Below, piece by piece: positions 7,669-16,397 of a stretch of 64,000 bases of DNA. The number at the start of each line of letters is the position of its first letter. Position 1 is the first letter of the stretch. The notes beneath the pieces were generated by a model, which saw only the letters and a program-made list of their open reading frames with translations, did not search any database and was not told where the DNA came from. Source of the stretch: Streptomyces geranii (GTDB taxonomy: Bacteria; Actinomycetota; Actinomycetes; Streptomycetales; Streptomycetaceae); NCBI RefSeq assembly GCF_002954775.1, contig NZ_PJME01000014.1, positions 62,001 to 126,000 of the forward strand, given 5' to 3'. A program made the translations under genes and the position numbers.

Positions 7669-8673
7669 ATGCTCAACAGACGGAACTTCCTCACTGCGGC
7701 GGTCGGCGTGGCGGCGGCGACGGGCCTGGCGGCCTGCGCGAAGGAGGACGACAGTTCCTCTGGCTCCACCTCCGGTGGCAGCAAGGCGATCGTCCTCGGC
7801 TTCTCCCAGGTCGGCTCCGAGAGCGGCTGGCGCAGCGCCAACACCGACTCGGTGAAGTCGGCGGCCAAGGAGGCGGGTTACACCCTCAAGTTCTCCGACG
7901 CGCAGCAGAAGCAGGAGAACCAGATCTCCGCGATCCGCAGCTACATCACCCAGGGCGTCGACGTCATCGCCTTCTCCCCGGTGGTCGTCACCGGCTGGGA
8001 CGCGGTGCTCAAGGAGGCCAAGGCCAAGAAGATCCCGGTCGTCCTCACCGACCGCTCCGTCGAGACCTCCGACGAGTCCCTGTACGTCACCCTGGTCGGC
8101 TCCGACTTCACCGACGAGGGCCGCCGCGCGGGCAAGATCCTGGAGAAGGTCATCGCGAAGGCCGGCCTCAAGGGCGACGTGAAGATCGCCCAGCTGGAGG
8201 GCACCACCGGCGCGGCCCCCGCGATCGAGCGCGCCAAGGGCTTCAAGGAGGTCATGGACGCCGACCACGCGGACGACTGGAAGATCGTCGTCAGCCAGAC
8301 CGGCGACTTCACCCGCGCCGGCGGCAAGCAGGTCATGGCCGCCTTCCTGCAGTCCAACCCGGACATCAACGTGCTGTTCGCGCACAACGACGACATGGGC
8401 ATCGGCGCCATCCAGGCCATCGAGGCGGCCGGCAAGAAGCCCGGCAAGGACATCCTGATCGTCACGATCGACGGCGTGAAGGACGGCTTCATCGCGATGT
8501 CCGAGGGCAAGATCAACGCCATCGTCGAGTGCAACCCGCTGCTCGGCCCCCAGCTGATGGAGGTCGTCCAGAAGGTCAAGAACGGCGAGACGGTCGAGCG
8601 CTGGATCAAGACCAAGGAAGGCGACTTCATGCAGGACCAGGCCGCCGCCGCGCTCCCCACCCGCAAGTACTGA
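7669..8673 (+). CDS. Sugar-binding lipoprotein, YtfQ-like (galactofuranose-type)
   Basis: A 334-residue extracellular substrate receptor. The ATG follows AAAGGAGAAG. The signal begins MLNRRNFLTAAVGVAAATG, with an RRNFL twin-arginine-like motif, and ends in lipobox LAAC. The mature domain (IVLGFSQVGSESGWRSAN) closely matches YtfQ-type receptors, which in E. coli bind galactofuranose. It is followed by one ATPase gene and two distinct permease genes in the YtfQ-YtfR-YtfT-YjfF order. A strong hairpin immediately after the gene probably raises its expression relative to the membrane components. Confidence 0.92.
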   Translation: MLNRRNFLTAAVGVAAATGLAACAKEDDSSSGSTSGGSKAIVLGFSQVGSESGWRSANTDSVKSAAKEAGYTLKFSDAQQKQENQISAIRSYITQGVDVIAFSPVVVTGWDAVLKEAKAKKIPVVLTDRSVETSDESLYVTLVGSDFTDEGRRAGKILEKVIAKAGLKGDVKIAQLEGTTGAAPAIERAKGFKEVMDADHADDWKIVVSQTGDFTRAGGKQVMAAFLQSNPDINVLFAHNDDMGIGAIQAIEAAGKKPGKDILIVTIDGVKDGFIAMSEGKINAIVECNPLLGPQLMEVVQKVKNGETVERWIKTKEGDFMQDQAAAALPTRKY

Positions 8674-8709
8674 CCCGCGTCCGCGAGTACTGACCGGCCG
8701 CACCCATCG

Positions 8710-8744
8710 GCAGGGAGCCCCCTCCACGAGCGGGGGCTCCCTGC
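8710..8744 (+). terminator. 13-bp hairpin between receptor and ATPase genes
   Basis: Arms 8710-8722 and 8732-8744 pair perfectly around a 9-nt loop, 36 nt past the receptor stop. As the ATPase and permeases follow in the same direction, it is probably a partial terminator or 3'-end stabiliser that keeps the binding-protein transcript in excess. Confidence 0.75.
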
Positions 8745-8803
8745 GGGCCCGAACGCGGTTCAAGATCCAAGGCGATTCAAGAAGATTCAAAAGGAGCGCT
8801 GCC

Positions 8804-10342
8804 ATGGCAGAGCCACGGCCCGTCCTGGAAATGACGGGCATAGTCAAGGAGTTTCCAGGGGTACGGGCTCTGTCGGGTGTCGACTTCCGGCTCTTCCCCG
8901 GCGAGATCCACGCCCTGATGGGCGAGAACGGAGCCGGCAAGTCCACCCTCATCAAGGTGCTGACCGGCGTCTACCCGCTGGACGGCGGCACGATCGCCCT
9001 CGACGGGCAGCCCGTCCGCATCGACAGCCCCTTCCAGGCCCAGCAGGCCGGCATCAGCACCGTCTACCAGGAGGTGAACCTCTGCCCCAACCTCTCGGTG
9101 GCGGAGAACATCTTCATCGGACGTGAGCCCACCCGCTACGGCCGCATCCAGTGGAGCCGGATGCGCAAGGAGGCCGCCGAGCTGGTCGACCGCCTCGGCC
9201 TGGACATCGACGTCACGGCGCCGCTGTCCTCGTACCCCCTCGCGGTCCAGCAACTGGTCGCGATCGTACGGTCGGTGGGCACCGGCGACAGCGACGGCGC
9301 CGGAGCCGGCACCAAGGTGCTGGTCCTCGACGAGCCGACGTCCAGCCTCGACCGCGACGAGGTCCTCGAACTGTTCCGCCTCATGCGGCAGTTGAGGGAC
9401 GAGGGCGTGGCGATCCTGTTCGTCTCGCACTTCCTCGACCAGATCTACGAGATCTGCGACCGCATGACGGTCCTGCGCAACGGCACCCTCGTCGGCGAGC
9501 ACCTGGTCAGCGAGCTGGACCAGGTCGGTCTGATCCACCTGATGATCGGCAAGGAGATGGACCAGCTGGAGGGCCTGCACGAGCAGCAACTCCACGCCGA
9601 CGTGGGCGAACCGCTGGTCAAGGCGGACGGTCTCGGCCGCCAGGGCGGTATCTCCCCCTTCGACCTGGAGATCAAGAAGGGCGAGGTCGTCGGCCTCGCC
9701 GGACTGCTCGGCTCCGGCCGCACCGAACTCGCCCGGCTGCTCTTCGGCGCCGACCAGCCCGACAGCGGCAAGGTCAGCATCGACGGCAAGCAGGTCTCGA
9801 TGAGCGCCCCGAACGACGCGATCGCCGCCGGGGTCGCCTTCTGCTCCGAGAACCGCAAGACCGAGGGCCTGGTCCCCGACCTGACGGTCCGCGAGAACAT
9901 CATCCTGGCCCTCCAGGCGTCCCGCGGCTGGACCCGGCCCATCCCGGTCGCCCAGCGCGACGAACTGGTCGCCAAGTACATCAAGGCGTTGGACATCCGC
10001 CCCGCCAACCCGGAAGCCCGGGTAGGGCAGTTGAGCGGCGGCAACCAGCAGAAGGTGCTGCTGGCACGCTGGTTGATCACCCAGCCCAAGCTCCTGATCC
10101 TGGACGAGCCCACCCGAGGCATCGACGTCGGCGCGAAGGCGGAGATCCAGAAGCTCGTGGTCTCGCTCTCCGAGGAAGGCATGTCCGTGCTGTACATCGC
10201 GGCCGAGTTGGAGGAGGTGCTCCGGCTCAGCCACACCATCGGCGTGCTGCGCGACCGCAAGCTGGTCGCCCAGCTCGCCAACGGGCCCGAGATCACCCCC
10301 ACCCGGATCCTGGAGACCATCGCGAGCGGAGAGCACCAGTGA
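8804..10342 (+). CDS. Sugar ABC transporter ATP-binding protein (YtfR-like)
   Basis: A 512-residue double ATPase of a CUT2 importer. The N-terminal half carries Walker A GENGAGKST (about residue 46) and Walker B VLVLDEPTSS. The C-terminal half has signature LSGGNQQKVLLARWL and Walker B LLILDEPTRGID, with a degenerate Walker A as usual for the family. The ATG is preceded by AAGGAG. The N-terminal half contains a small insertion (GTGDSDGAGAGT) between the pseudo-signature region and Walker B. The stop overlaps the GTG of the first permease, implying translational coupling. Confidence 0.95.
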   Translation: MAEPRPVLEMTGIVKEFPGVRALSGVDFRLFPGEIHALMGENGAGKSTLIKVLTGVYPLDGGTIALDGQPVRIDSPFQAQQAGISTVYQEVNLCPNLSVAENIFIGREPTRYGRIQWSRMRKEAAELVDRLGLDIDVTAPLSSYPLAVQQLVAIVRSVGTGDSDGAGAGTKVLVLDEPTSSLDRDEVLELFRLMRQLRDEGVAILFVSHFLDQIYEICDRMTVLRNGTLVGEHLVSELDQVGLIHLMIGKEMDQLEGLHEQQLHADVGEPLVKADGLGRQGGISPFDLEIKKGEVVGLAGLLGSGRTELARLLFGADQPDSGKVSIDGKQVSMSAPNDAIAAGVAFCSENRKTEGLVPDLTVRENIILALQASRGWTRPIPVAQRDELVAKYIKALDIRPANPEARVGQLSGGNQQKVLLARWLITQPKLLILDEPTRGIDVGAKAEIQKLVVSLSEEGMSVLYIAAELEEVLRLSHTIGVLRDRKLVAQLANGPEITPTRILETIASGEHQ

Positions 10343-11448
10343 CCACCACTCCCCGCCTGCGGGCGCTGACGCAGCACCACCTGTTCTGGCCGGTGGCCGT
10401 ACTCGTCGTCCTGCTGCTGATCAACGTCCCCTTCACCCCCGACTTCTTCTCGATCAAGATGACGGACGGCCACCTCTACGGCAGCCTCGTCTCGATCGTG
10501 CTCTTCGGCTCGCCGCTGATCCTGGTGGCGGTCGGCATGACCCTGGTCATCGCGACCGGCGGCATCGACCTCTCGGTCGGCGCGGTGGTCGCCATCACCG
10601 GCGCCCTGACCTGCTCGTACATCAGCGACCAGTCCGACCAGGGCGCCCTCGCCGGGGTCTTCCTGGCGATGGGCATCGGCCTGGTGGCGGCGGTCGTCTG
10701 CGGCCTCTGGAACGGCTTCCTGGTGGCCAGGATGGGCATCCAGCCGATCATCGCCACGCTGATCATCATGGTCGCGGGCCGAGGCGTGGCCCAGCTGATC
10801 ACCGACGGCCAGATCATCACGATCAACAGCGAGCCGTACAAGCTGATCGGCGGCGGCTACTGGCTGACCCTGCCCTTCTCCATCTTCGTGGTGGCTGCGG
10901 TCGTCGCGGTCACGGTCGCCCTGACCCGCAAGACGGCCCTCGGCCTCCTGGTCGAGTCGGTCGGCGGCAACGCCGAGGCCAGCCGCCTGGTCGGCATCCG
11001 CTCCCGCCGTATCAAGATCATGTGCTACGTGTTCTGCGCGCTGTGCGCCGGTATTGCGGGCCTCATGATCAGCTCCAACACCTCGGCGGCGGACGGCAAC
11101 AACGCCGGCCTGTGGATCGAGCTGGACGCGATCCTCGCGGTCGTCATCGGCGGTACGTCCCTGCTGGGCGGCCGGTTCTCGATCGGCGGCACGGTGGTGG
11201 GCGCCCTCGTCATCCAGACCCTGACCACCACGATCTACACCATCGGCGTACCGACCCAGACCAACCTGGTCTTCAAGGCCGCCGTCGTCATCGTCGTCTG
11301 TCTGCTGCAGTCGCCGAAGTTCCGCGCGAAGGTCTTCGGTAACAAGTTCGGCCCGGGGAAGCGCACCAAGGGCGGCGACACCACGTCCACCGCTCCGGCG
11401 GACGCCGCCCCGACGACCACGGCAGCCCCCAAGATGGAGGTGTCGTGA
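10339..11448 (+). CDS. Sugar ABC transporter permease (YtfT-like)
   Basis: A 369-residue multi-span inner-membrane permease. The GTG at 10339 overlaps the upstream TGA. The conserved CUT2 permease motif GIDLSVGAVVAITG follows the second or third span, and GGRFSIGGTVVGAL lies near the C-terminus. A hydrophilic tail rich in Thr/Ala/Pro (about 40 residues after the last span) extends the protein beyond the usual 320-340. It should pair with the following permease to form a heterodimeric channel. Confidence 0.93.
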   Translation: MTTTPRLRALTQHHLFWPVAVLVVLLLINVPFTPDFFSIKMTDGHLYGSLVSIVLFGSPLILVAVGMTLVIATGGIDLSVGAVVAITGALTCSYISDQSDQGALAGVFLAMGIGLVAAVVCGLWNGFLVARMGIQPIIATLIIMVAGRGVAQLITDGQIITINSEPYKLIGGGYWLTLPFSIFVVAAVVAVTVALTRKTALGLLVESVGGNAEASRLVGIRSRRIKIMCYVFCALCAGIAGLMISSNTSAADGNNAGLWIELDAILAVVIGGTSLLGGRFSIGGTVVGALVIQTLTTTIYTIGVPTQTNLVFKAAVVIVVCLLQSPKFRAKVFGNKFGPGKRTKGGDTTSTAPADAAPTTTAAPKMEVS

Positions 11449-12473
11449 TGAGCACGACCACACAGCCCCCCAAGATCCAGGACAGCCGTACGGGGACGTC
11501 CAGGGCCGCCCAACTGCTCGGCGACCGGCGGCTGCCCGTCGTCGTGACGGCCACGCTCTTCCTCGCGATGTACATCGTGGGCCTGAGCCGCTACCAGAAC
11601 TACGGCTTCGGCGAACCGCAGGTGTTCCTCAACCTGTTCATCGACAACGGCTATCTGCTGGTCGCGGCCGTGGGCGCCACCTTCGTGATCCTCTCGGGCG
11701 GCATCGACCTCTCGGTCGGCTCGGTGATCGGCTTCACGACGATGCTGACGGCGTGGCTGGTGGAGAAGCAGGGCCTGCCGATCCTGGTGGTGATCCCCAT
11801 CGCGCTGGGCGTGGGAGCGTTCGGCGGCTTCCTGATGGGCTACGTGATCCACAACTTCGAGATCCAGCCGTTCATCGTGACCCTGGCGGGACTCTTCCTC
11901 TTCCGGGGCCTGTGCCTGGTCATCAGCAAGGAGTCGATCGCCATCGACGACTCCTCGGTGAGCAGCATGGCCCAGGCGCAGGTCCAACTGGGCGCGGGCT
12001 TCCTGTCGATCGGCGCGATAGTCGCGCTCGTCGTCCTCACGGCGGCCTTCTACATCCTCCACTACACCCGCTTCGGCCGCCGGGTGTACGCCATCGGCGG
12101 CAACGAGCAGTCGGCGCTGCTGATGGGCCTCCCGCAGGGCGGCACGAAGATCGCGGTCTACACGGTGAGCGGCTTCTGCTCGGCCCTTGCAGGCCTCCTC
12201 TTCACCCTCTACATCCAGTCCGGCGACCCGCTGCACGCGACGGGCATGGAGCTGGACGCGATCGCCGCGGTCGTCATCGGCGGCACCCTGCTGACGGGCG
12301 GCTCGGGCTATGTCCTGGGCACCCTCTTCGGTGTCCTGGTGCTGGGCCTGATCAAGAGCATCATCCAGTTCGAGGGCACGCTCAGCTCCTGGTGGACGAA
12401 GATCGCGACGGGCGTGCTGCTCTGCGCGTTCATCCTGATCCAGCGGGCGATGACGGCACGCGGAAAGACGTGA
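11448..12473 (+). CDS. Sugar ABC transporter permease (YjfF-like)
   Basis: A 341-residue second permease of the YtfQRT-YjfF-type importer. The ATG overlaps the preceding TGA (ATGA) and has GGAGG 7 nt upstream; a GTG three bases earlier is an alternative. It carries the CUT2 signature GGIDLSVGSVIGFTTML and GGTLLTGGSGYVLGTLFG near the C-terminus. It is the last gene of the operon, followed by a long hairpin at 12496-12536. Confidence 0.93.
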   Translation: MSTTTQPPKIQDSRTGTSRAAQLLGDRRLPVVVTATLFLAMYIVGLSRYQNYGFGEPQVFLNLFIDNGYLLVAAVGATFVILSGGIDLSVGSVIGFTTMLTAWLVEKQGLPILVVIPIALGVGAFGGFLMGYVIHNFEIQPFIVTLAGLFLFRGLCLVISKESIAIDDSSVSSMAQAQVQLGAGFLSIGAIVALVVLTAAFYILHYTRFGRRVYAIGGNEQSALLMGLPQGGTKIAVYTVSGFCSALAGLLFTLYIQSGDPLHATGMELDAIAAVVIGGTLLTGGSGYVLGTLFGVLVLGLIKSIIQFEGTLSSWWTKIATGVLLCAFILIQRAMTARGKT

Positions 12474-12495
12474 GCCGGAGAGGGCCGCGATGATC

Positions 12496-12536
12496 TCCGA
12501 CCATTCCGCGTCAGAAGATGACGGGGAATGGTCGGA
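12496..12536 (+). terminator. Terminator of the YtfQRT-type operon
   Basis: A 12-bp perfect outer stem (12496-12507 with 12525-12536), a G-G mismatch and a further 5-bp stem (12509-12513 with 12519-12523) around a 5-nt loop. It starts 22 nt past the last permease stop. Confidence 0.85.
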
Positions 12537-12636
12537 CTTGCTCCCGGTAGCTCAAACATGAAACGCCGCTTCCACACGGAATCTTCACAGGACCCCCTAG
12601 GAACGCACCCTTCAGGGAACTTATTCTTCCCGCGTC

Positions 12637-13437
12637 ATGGACTACTGCGACCAGTGCCGACGGCACCTCGACGGGGCACTTGCCTGCCCGGAGTGCGGCA
12701 CGCCGGACGAGGGCGGTTCCGCCGAGTCGCCGCGCCCCGGGCGGGCGGCTGCCCGGAACCGCGCACGCGGCGGTGGACGTGGCCGTGGACGCGCACGTGG
12801 ACGTGGCCGTCGCCGTACGCGGCCCATGGCCCAGGATGTCGAGGACTCCCAGGACTCCGATGACGCCGAGGACACCCAGGACGTCGAGGTCCCGCCGGAC
12901 GCCGAGGGCGTCGAGGGCACCGGCCGGGCGGGCGTCAGCAGGCGTGACCGCAAGGCGGCGGCGCACCGGCGGCGACGGAAGCGGGCGCTCCTCGTGGTCG
13001 TGGGGTTCGTGCTCGCGGCGGGTGGACTGAGCCTCGCCGAACTGGGCGTGGACGCCCCGGGGAGCACCCCGAACCCCGCGGCGGCGACCGACGAGGCGGC
13101 GGACGGTACGGCGACGGCCGAGGCCGACGACACGGAGTCCCCCGGGTCCGGCGAGTCGGCCGCGACGGACGACGAAGCGCCGGACCCGGCGTCCGCGGAC
13201 ACGCCGAAGTCACCGTCCGCGCCGGAGAGTTCGGGATCGAAGGCGCCCTCGGACTCGTCGAGCGGCAGCGCGGCCCCACAGTTGACGCCGGTCGTCGTGG
13301 CGCCGACGCCGACGAGGGCCGAGTCCTCGGCGTCCCCCTCCGCGTCGGCGTCCCCCTCCGCGGACCCGACGACAGCGGACCCGACCCCGGAGGCGTCCCC
13401 TTCGGAGACGTGCGAACTCCTTCTGGGCTGCGGCTGA
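12637..13437 (+). CDS. SCO2400-family zinc-ribbon membrane protein
   Basis: A 266-residue protein with a zinc ribbon at its very N-terminus (Cys4, Cys7, Cys17, Cys20 in MDYCDQCRRHL...CPECG). An Arg/Gly-rich block (about residues 40-62), an acidic stretch and a basic patch RRRRKR lead into one membrane span (117-135). A long Ser/Pro/Thr/Ala-rich outside tail follows, ending CELLLGCG. The layout and opening sequence match proteins named after S. coelicolor SCO2400. Function is unknown. Topology suggests the zinc ribbon is cytoplasmic and the low-complexity tail extracytoplasmic. The two C-terminal cysteines could form a disulfide. Confidence 0.8.
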   Translation: MDYCDQCRRHLDGALACPECGTPDEGGSAESPRPGRAAARNRARGGGRGRGRARGRGRRRTRPMAQDVEDSQDSDDAEDTQDVEVPPDAEGVEGTGRAGVSRRDRKAAAHRRRRKRALLVVVGFVLAAGGLSLAELGVDAPGSTPNPAAATDEAADGTATAEADDTESPGSGESAATDDEAPDPASADTPKSPSAPESSGSKAPSDSSSGSAAPQLTPVVVAPTPTRAESSASPSASASPSADPTTADPTPEASPSETCELLLGCG

Positions 13438-13573
13438 GAGCTGCCGGCCGGAGGCCGCCGCAGCGGACCTCGGGGGCGAGGCCCGGTCCTCCCCGCTCAC
13501 ACCGGCCGAAGCCGAGGGAGCCGGCCAGGCTGTTCGCCCCTCATGACAGGGCCTAGGCCCTGTCGGGGCGGCC

Positions 13574-14011
13574 CTACGCCTCCACCATCCGCACCAGCAG
13601 CCCCCGCAGCAGCACCCGCTCCTCGTCCGACAGCCCCGCCAGCGGCTCCCGCGCGAAGTCCAGCGACTCACGCAGACTCCGCGCGACCCGGACCCCCTCC
13701 TCCGTGCACGCGGCCAGCTTCACCCGGCGGTCCGAGGGGTCGGGGCGGCGCTCGACCAGGTCCCGGGACTCCAGCCGGTCGACGATCCCGGTGACGTTCG
13801 ACGGCTCGCAGCGCAGCTTCCGGGCCAGCTGCCGCATGGGCAGCGGGCCCAGTGACAGCAGGCTCAGGAGGCGGGCCTGCGCCCCGGTGAGGGAGTGCTG
13901 GGTGGCCGCCTCCTCGTACTCCTGGTGGTAGCGGGCCACGACCGCGCCGATGAGGTCGACGACTTCAAGGGTCAGGGGGTCGGGGCGGCGGGTCTTCTCC
14001 GGTGTGGCCAT
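13574..14011 (-). CDS. MarR-family transcriptional regulator
   Basis: A 145-residue winged-helix regulator. The recognition segment is MRQLARKLRCEPSNVTGIVDR (wing: RRPDPSDRRVKLAACTEEG), the standard MarR layout. It is divergent from a CurA-like NADPH reductase gene with 96 bp between them. That gap includes AT-rich inverted repeats, so it probably represses the reductase and itself in response to an electrophile or aromatic ligand. Confidence 0.93.
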   Translation of the reverse strand: MATPEKTRRPDPLTLEVVDLIGAVVARYHQEYEEAATQHSLTGAQARLLSLLSLGPLPMRQLARKLRCEPSNVTGIVDRLESRDLVERRPDPSDRRVKLAACTEEGVRVARSLRESLDFAREPLAGLSDEERVLLRGLLVRMVEA

Positions 14012-14036
14012 GCCCTCCAGGCTACCCCGTTACTTG

Positions 14037-14066
14037 ACAACATGAAATATTCAGAGGCATTGTTGT
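14037..14066. promoter_or_regulatory. Candidate MarR operator and divergent promoter region
   Basis: ACAACA (14037-14042) and TGTTGT (14061-14066) form an inverted repeat overlapping a TTGACA box (14034-14039). Between them lies the near-palindrome TGAAATATTCA. This AT-rich patch is unlike the surrounding GC-rich DNA and is where MarR would act on both genes. Confidence 0.5.
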
Positions 14067-14107
14067 TTCACGCACTGAAGTATTTGAGCCGCACCGGAGG
14101 GTCCCCC

Positions 14108-15136
14108 ATGTCCGACAGCCCCGCTCCCGCACTCCCCACCGTCAACCGCGAATGGCACCTCCTCAGCCGTCCGGTCGGCGTGCCCAGGGCCGAGGACTTC
14201 GCCCTGGTCGAGTCCGAGGTCCCGCAGCCCCGCGAGGGCCAGGTGCTGGTGCGGAACCTGTTCGTCTCCGTGGACCCCTACATGCGCGGCCGGATGAGCG
14301 ACGCCAAGTCGTACGTCGCCCCCTTCGAGCTGGGCAAGGTCATGCAGGCCGGCGCCGTCGGCGAGGTGATCGCCTCCAACGCCGAGGGCATCTCCGTCGG
14401 CGACCACGTCCTGCACTTCCTCGGCTGGCGCGAGTACGCGGCCGTGAACGCGAAGGACGCCGTCAAGGTCGACCCCGAGGCCGCCCCGCTCTCCACGTAC
14501 CTCGGCGTCCTCGGCATGACCGGCCTCACCGCCTACGCGGGCCTGCTGCGCACCGCCTCCTTCAAGGAGGGCGACACCGTGTTCGTGTCCGGCGCCGCCG
14601 GCGCGGTGGGCGGCCAGGTCGGCCAGATCGCCAAGCTCAAGGGCGCCGCCCGGGTCATCGGCTCGGCCGGCTCCGACGAGAAGGTCAAGCTGCTGGTGGA
14701 GGAGTACGGCTTCGACGCCGCCTTCAACTACAAGGACGGACCGGTCGGCAAGCAGCTCCGCGAGGCCGCCCCCGACGGCATCGACGTCTACTTCGACAAC
14801 GTCGGCGGCGAGCACCTTGAGGCGGCCATCGGCTCCCTCAACCTGCACGGCCGGATCGCCATCTGCGGCATGATCTCCGTCTACAACAACACCGAGGCCG
14901 CCCCCGGCCCGAAGAACCTCGCCCGCCTCATCGCCACCCGCGGCCGGATCGAGGGCCTCCTCGTCGGCGACCACTACGACCTCCAGCCGCAGTTCGTCCA
15001 GGAGGTCGGCGCCTGGGTCCGCTCCGGCGAACTCAAGTACCGCGAGACGGTCGTCGAGGGCATCGAGAACAACCTGGAGGCCTTCTTCGGCGTCCTGCGC
15101 GGCGACAACACCGGCAAGATGATCGTCAAGTACTGA
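14108..15136 (+). CDS. NADP-dependent MDR oxidoreductase (CurA/YncB-like)
   Basis: A 342-residue zinc-free medium-chain reductase that reduces alkenal or enone double bonds using NADPH. The ATG has GGAGG 7 nt upstream; a longer frame exists but lacks a site. Motifs: VSVDPYMRGRM near residue 55, the nucleotide-binding GAAGAVGGQVGQIAKLKG, and FDNVGGEHLEAAI. It has no catalytic- or structural-zinc cysteines. It pairs with the divergent MarR gene, a common arrangement for detoxifying reductases. Its transcript ends at a bidirectional hairpin at 15186-15218. Confidence 0.9.
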   Translation: MSDSPAPALPTVNREWHLLSRPVGVPRAEDFALVESEVPQPREGQVLVRNLFVSVDPYMRGRMSDAKSYVAPFELGKVMQAGAVGEVIASNAEGISVGDHVLHFLGWREYAAVNAKDAVKVDPEAAPLSTYLGVLGMTGLTAYAGLLRTASFKEGDTVFVSGAAGAVGGQVGQIAKLKGAARVIGSAGSDEKVKLLVEEYGFDAAFNYKDGPVGKQLREAAPDGIDVYFDNVGGEHLEAAIGSLNLHGRIAICGMISVYNNTEAAPGPKNLARLIATRGRIEGLLVGDHYDLQPQFVQEVGAWVRSGELKYRETVVEGIENNLEAFFGVLRGDNTGKMIVKY

Positions 15137-15185
15137 GTCGCGCGGTGAAGTGACCTTCGCACGACGGTAGTTGTCGAGTACGACC

Positions 15186-15218
15186 GAGGCCGCACCCCTG
15201 GACGTGGGGTGCGGCCTC
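15186..15218. terminator. Bidirectional terminator hairpin
   Basis: A perfect 13-bp stem (15186-15198 with 15206-15218) with a 7-nt loop between convergent genes; it serves the CurA-like reductase and the minus-strand serine hydrolase. Confidence 0.85.
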
Positions 15219-15232
15219 TCGCAGTCGGCTGT

Positions 15233-16384
15233 TCAGCCGCGCAGCGCCGCCTCGTGCGCCGCGCTCACGAACCGCTCGTTCTCCGGCGCCGCCCCGCCCG
15301 GGAAGGCGAACCGGCGGCGCGTGTAGCCGTAGGCCAGACCGCTGTGCGGGTCGGCGAAGGCCTGGGAGCCGCCCGCGCCGCTGTGCCCGATCGTGCCCGC
15401 GCCCAGGAACGGGTAGGCCACGTCCGCCGTCTTCTGGAAGCCGAGCCCGAACGACCGGTGGGCCCGGGACACCAGGTCGTAGCCGGTCGAGTGGAACTGC
15501 CCGAACTCCGCCACCGTGTCCGGCTTCAGCAGCGGAGCGTGCTCGCCCACCGCACTGATCGCCGCCGCGTACAGCCCCGCCAGCCCCCGCGCCGACGCCA
15601 CCCCGCCGACCGACGCCGGACCCTTGGCGCGGACCACCCGGTGGTTGGGCAGCGACTCCAGATCGGTCGGTTCGGCCCCGTGCCGGTTGAAGGCGATCGA
15701 CGCGAGCGTGTGCGGCCCGGAGGGCAGCGAGTCGAGCAACTCCCGCTCCTGAGGCGTCGGTCGCATCGGCTGTACGGACCTGAAGCGCGGCTCCAGCGCC
15801 TCGGGCAGCCCCAGATAGAAGTCCAGGCCGTACGGGACGCGCACCCGCTCCTCGTGCACCTGCTGGAGCGTACGGCCGGTCGCGCGCCGGACGATCTCAC
15901 CGGTCAACGCCCCGATGACATAGGCGTGGTAGCCGAACGCCGTGCCCGGGCGCCAGAACGGGCGCTGGTCGGCGAGGCGTTCGGCGATCAACCGGTCGGA
16001 GGCCAGCTCCTCCAGGGTGAAACCGGCGTCGGCGCCGACCAGGCCCGACCGGTGTGCGAGCAGATCACGCAGGGTCAGTGTCGACTTGTCCTCGGCGGCG
16101 AACTCCGGCCAGTAGTAGGTGACTTTGCGGTTCAGCTCCAGCGTGCCCTCCTGGACCAGGACGGCGACCACGAGATGGGCGGCGCCCTTCGTGGACGAGT
16201 ACACGCCGTAGAGGGTGTCGGGTCCGGTGTCCGGTCCCGCCCACAGGTCGACGACCCGCCTGCCGTGCACATACGCGCACAACTGGCCCTCGTAGTCGGG
16301 CTGTTCACCGGCGACGTACGCGGCGAACTCCTCCCGTACCGCCTCGAACCCGTCGCTGACAGTGCCGTGGATCTCCTGCGTCAT
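15233..16384 (-). CDS. Serine hydrolase, beta-lactamase/EstB family
   Basis: A 383-residue penicillin-binding-protein-fold hydrolase without a signal peptide, so probably a cytoplasmic esterase rather than a beta-lactamase. SSTK (Ser63-Lys66) is the SxxK nucleophile motif, the tyrosine motif is FGYHAYV (Tyr152, Y-H-A rather than Y-x-N, typical of EstB-like esterases), and HSGAGG near the C-terminus replaces KTG. It starts 13 nt after the stop of the M14 peptidase gene and is probably cotranscribed with it. Confidence 0.9.
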   Translation of the reverse strand: MTQEIHGTVSDGFEAVREEFAAYVAGEQPDYEGQLCAYVHGRRVVDLWAGPDTGPDTLYGVYSSTKGAAHLVVAVLVQEGTLELNRKVTYYWPEFAAEDKSTLTLRDLLAHRSGLVGADAGFTLEELASDRLIAERLADQRPFWRPGTAFGYHAYVIGALTGEIVRRATGRTLQQVHEERVRVPYGLDFYLGLPEALEPRFRSVQPMRPTPQERELLDSLPSGPHTLASIAFNRHGAEPTDLESLPNHRVVRAKGPASVGGVASARGLAGLYAAAISAVGEHAPLLKPDTVAEFGQFHSTGYDLVSRAHRSFGLGFQKTADVAYPFLGAGTIGHSGAGGSQAFADPHSGLAYGYTRRRFAFPGGAAPENERFVSAAHEAALRG

Positions 16385-16397
16385 CCGCTCTCCTCAC

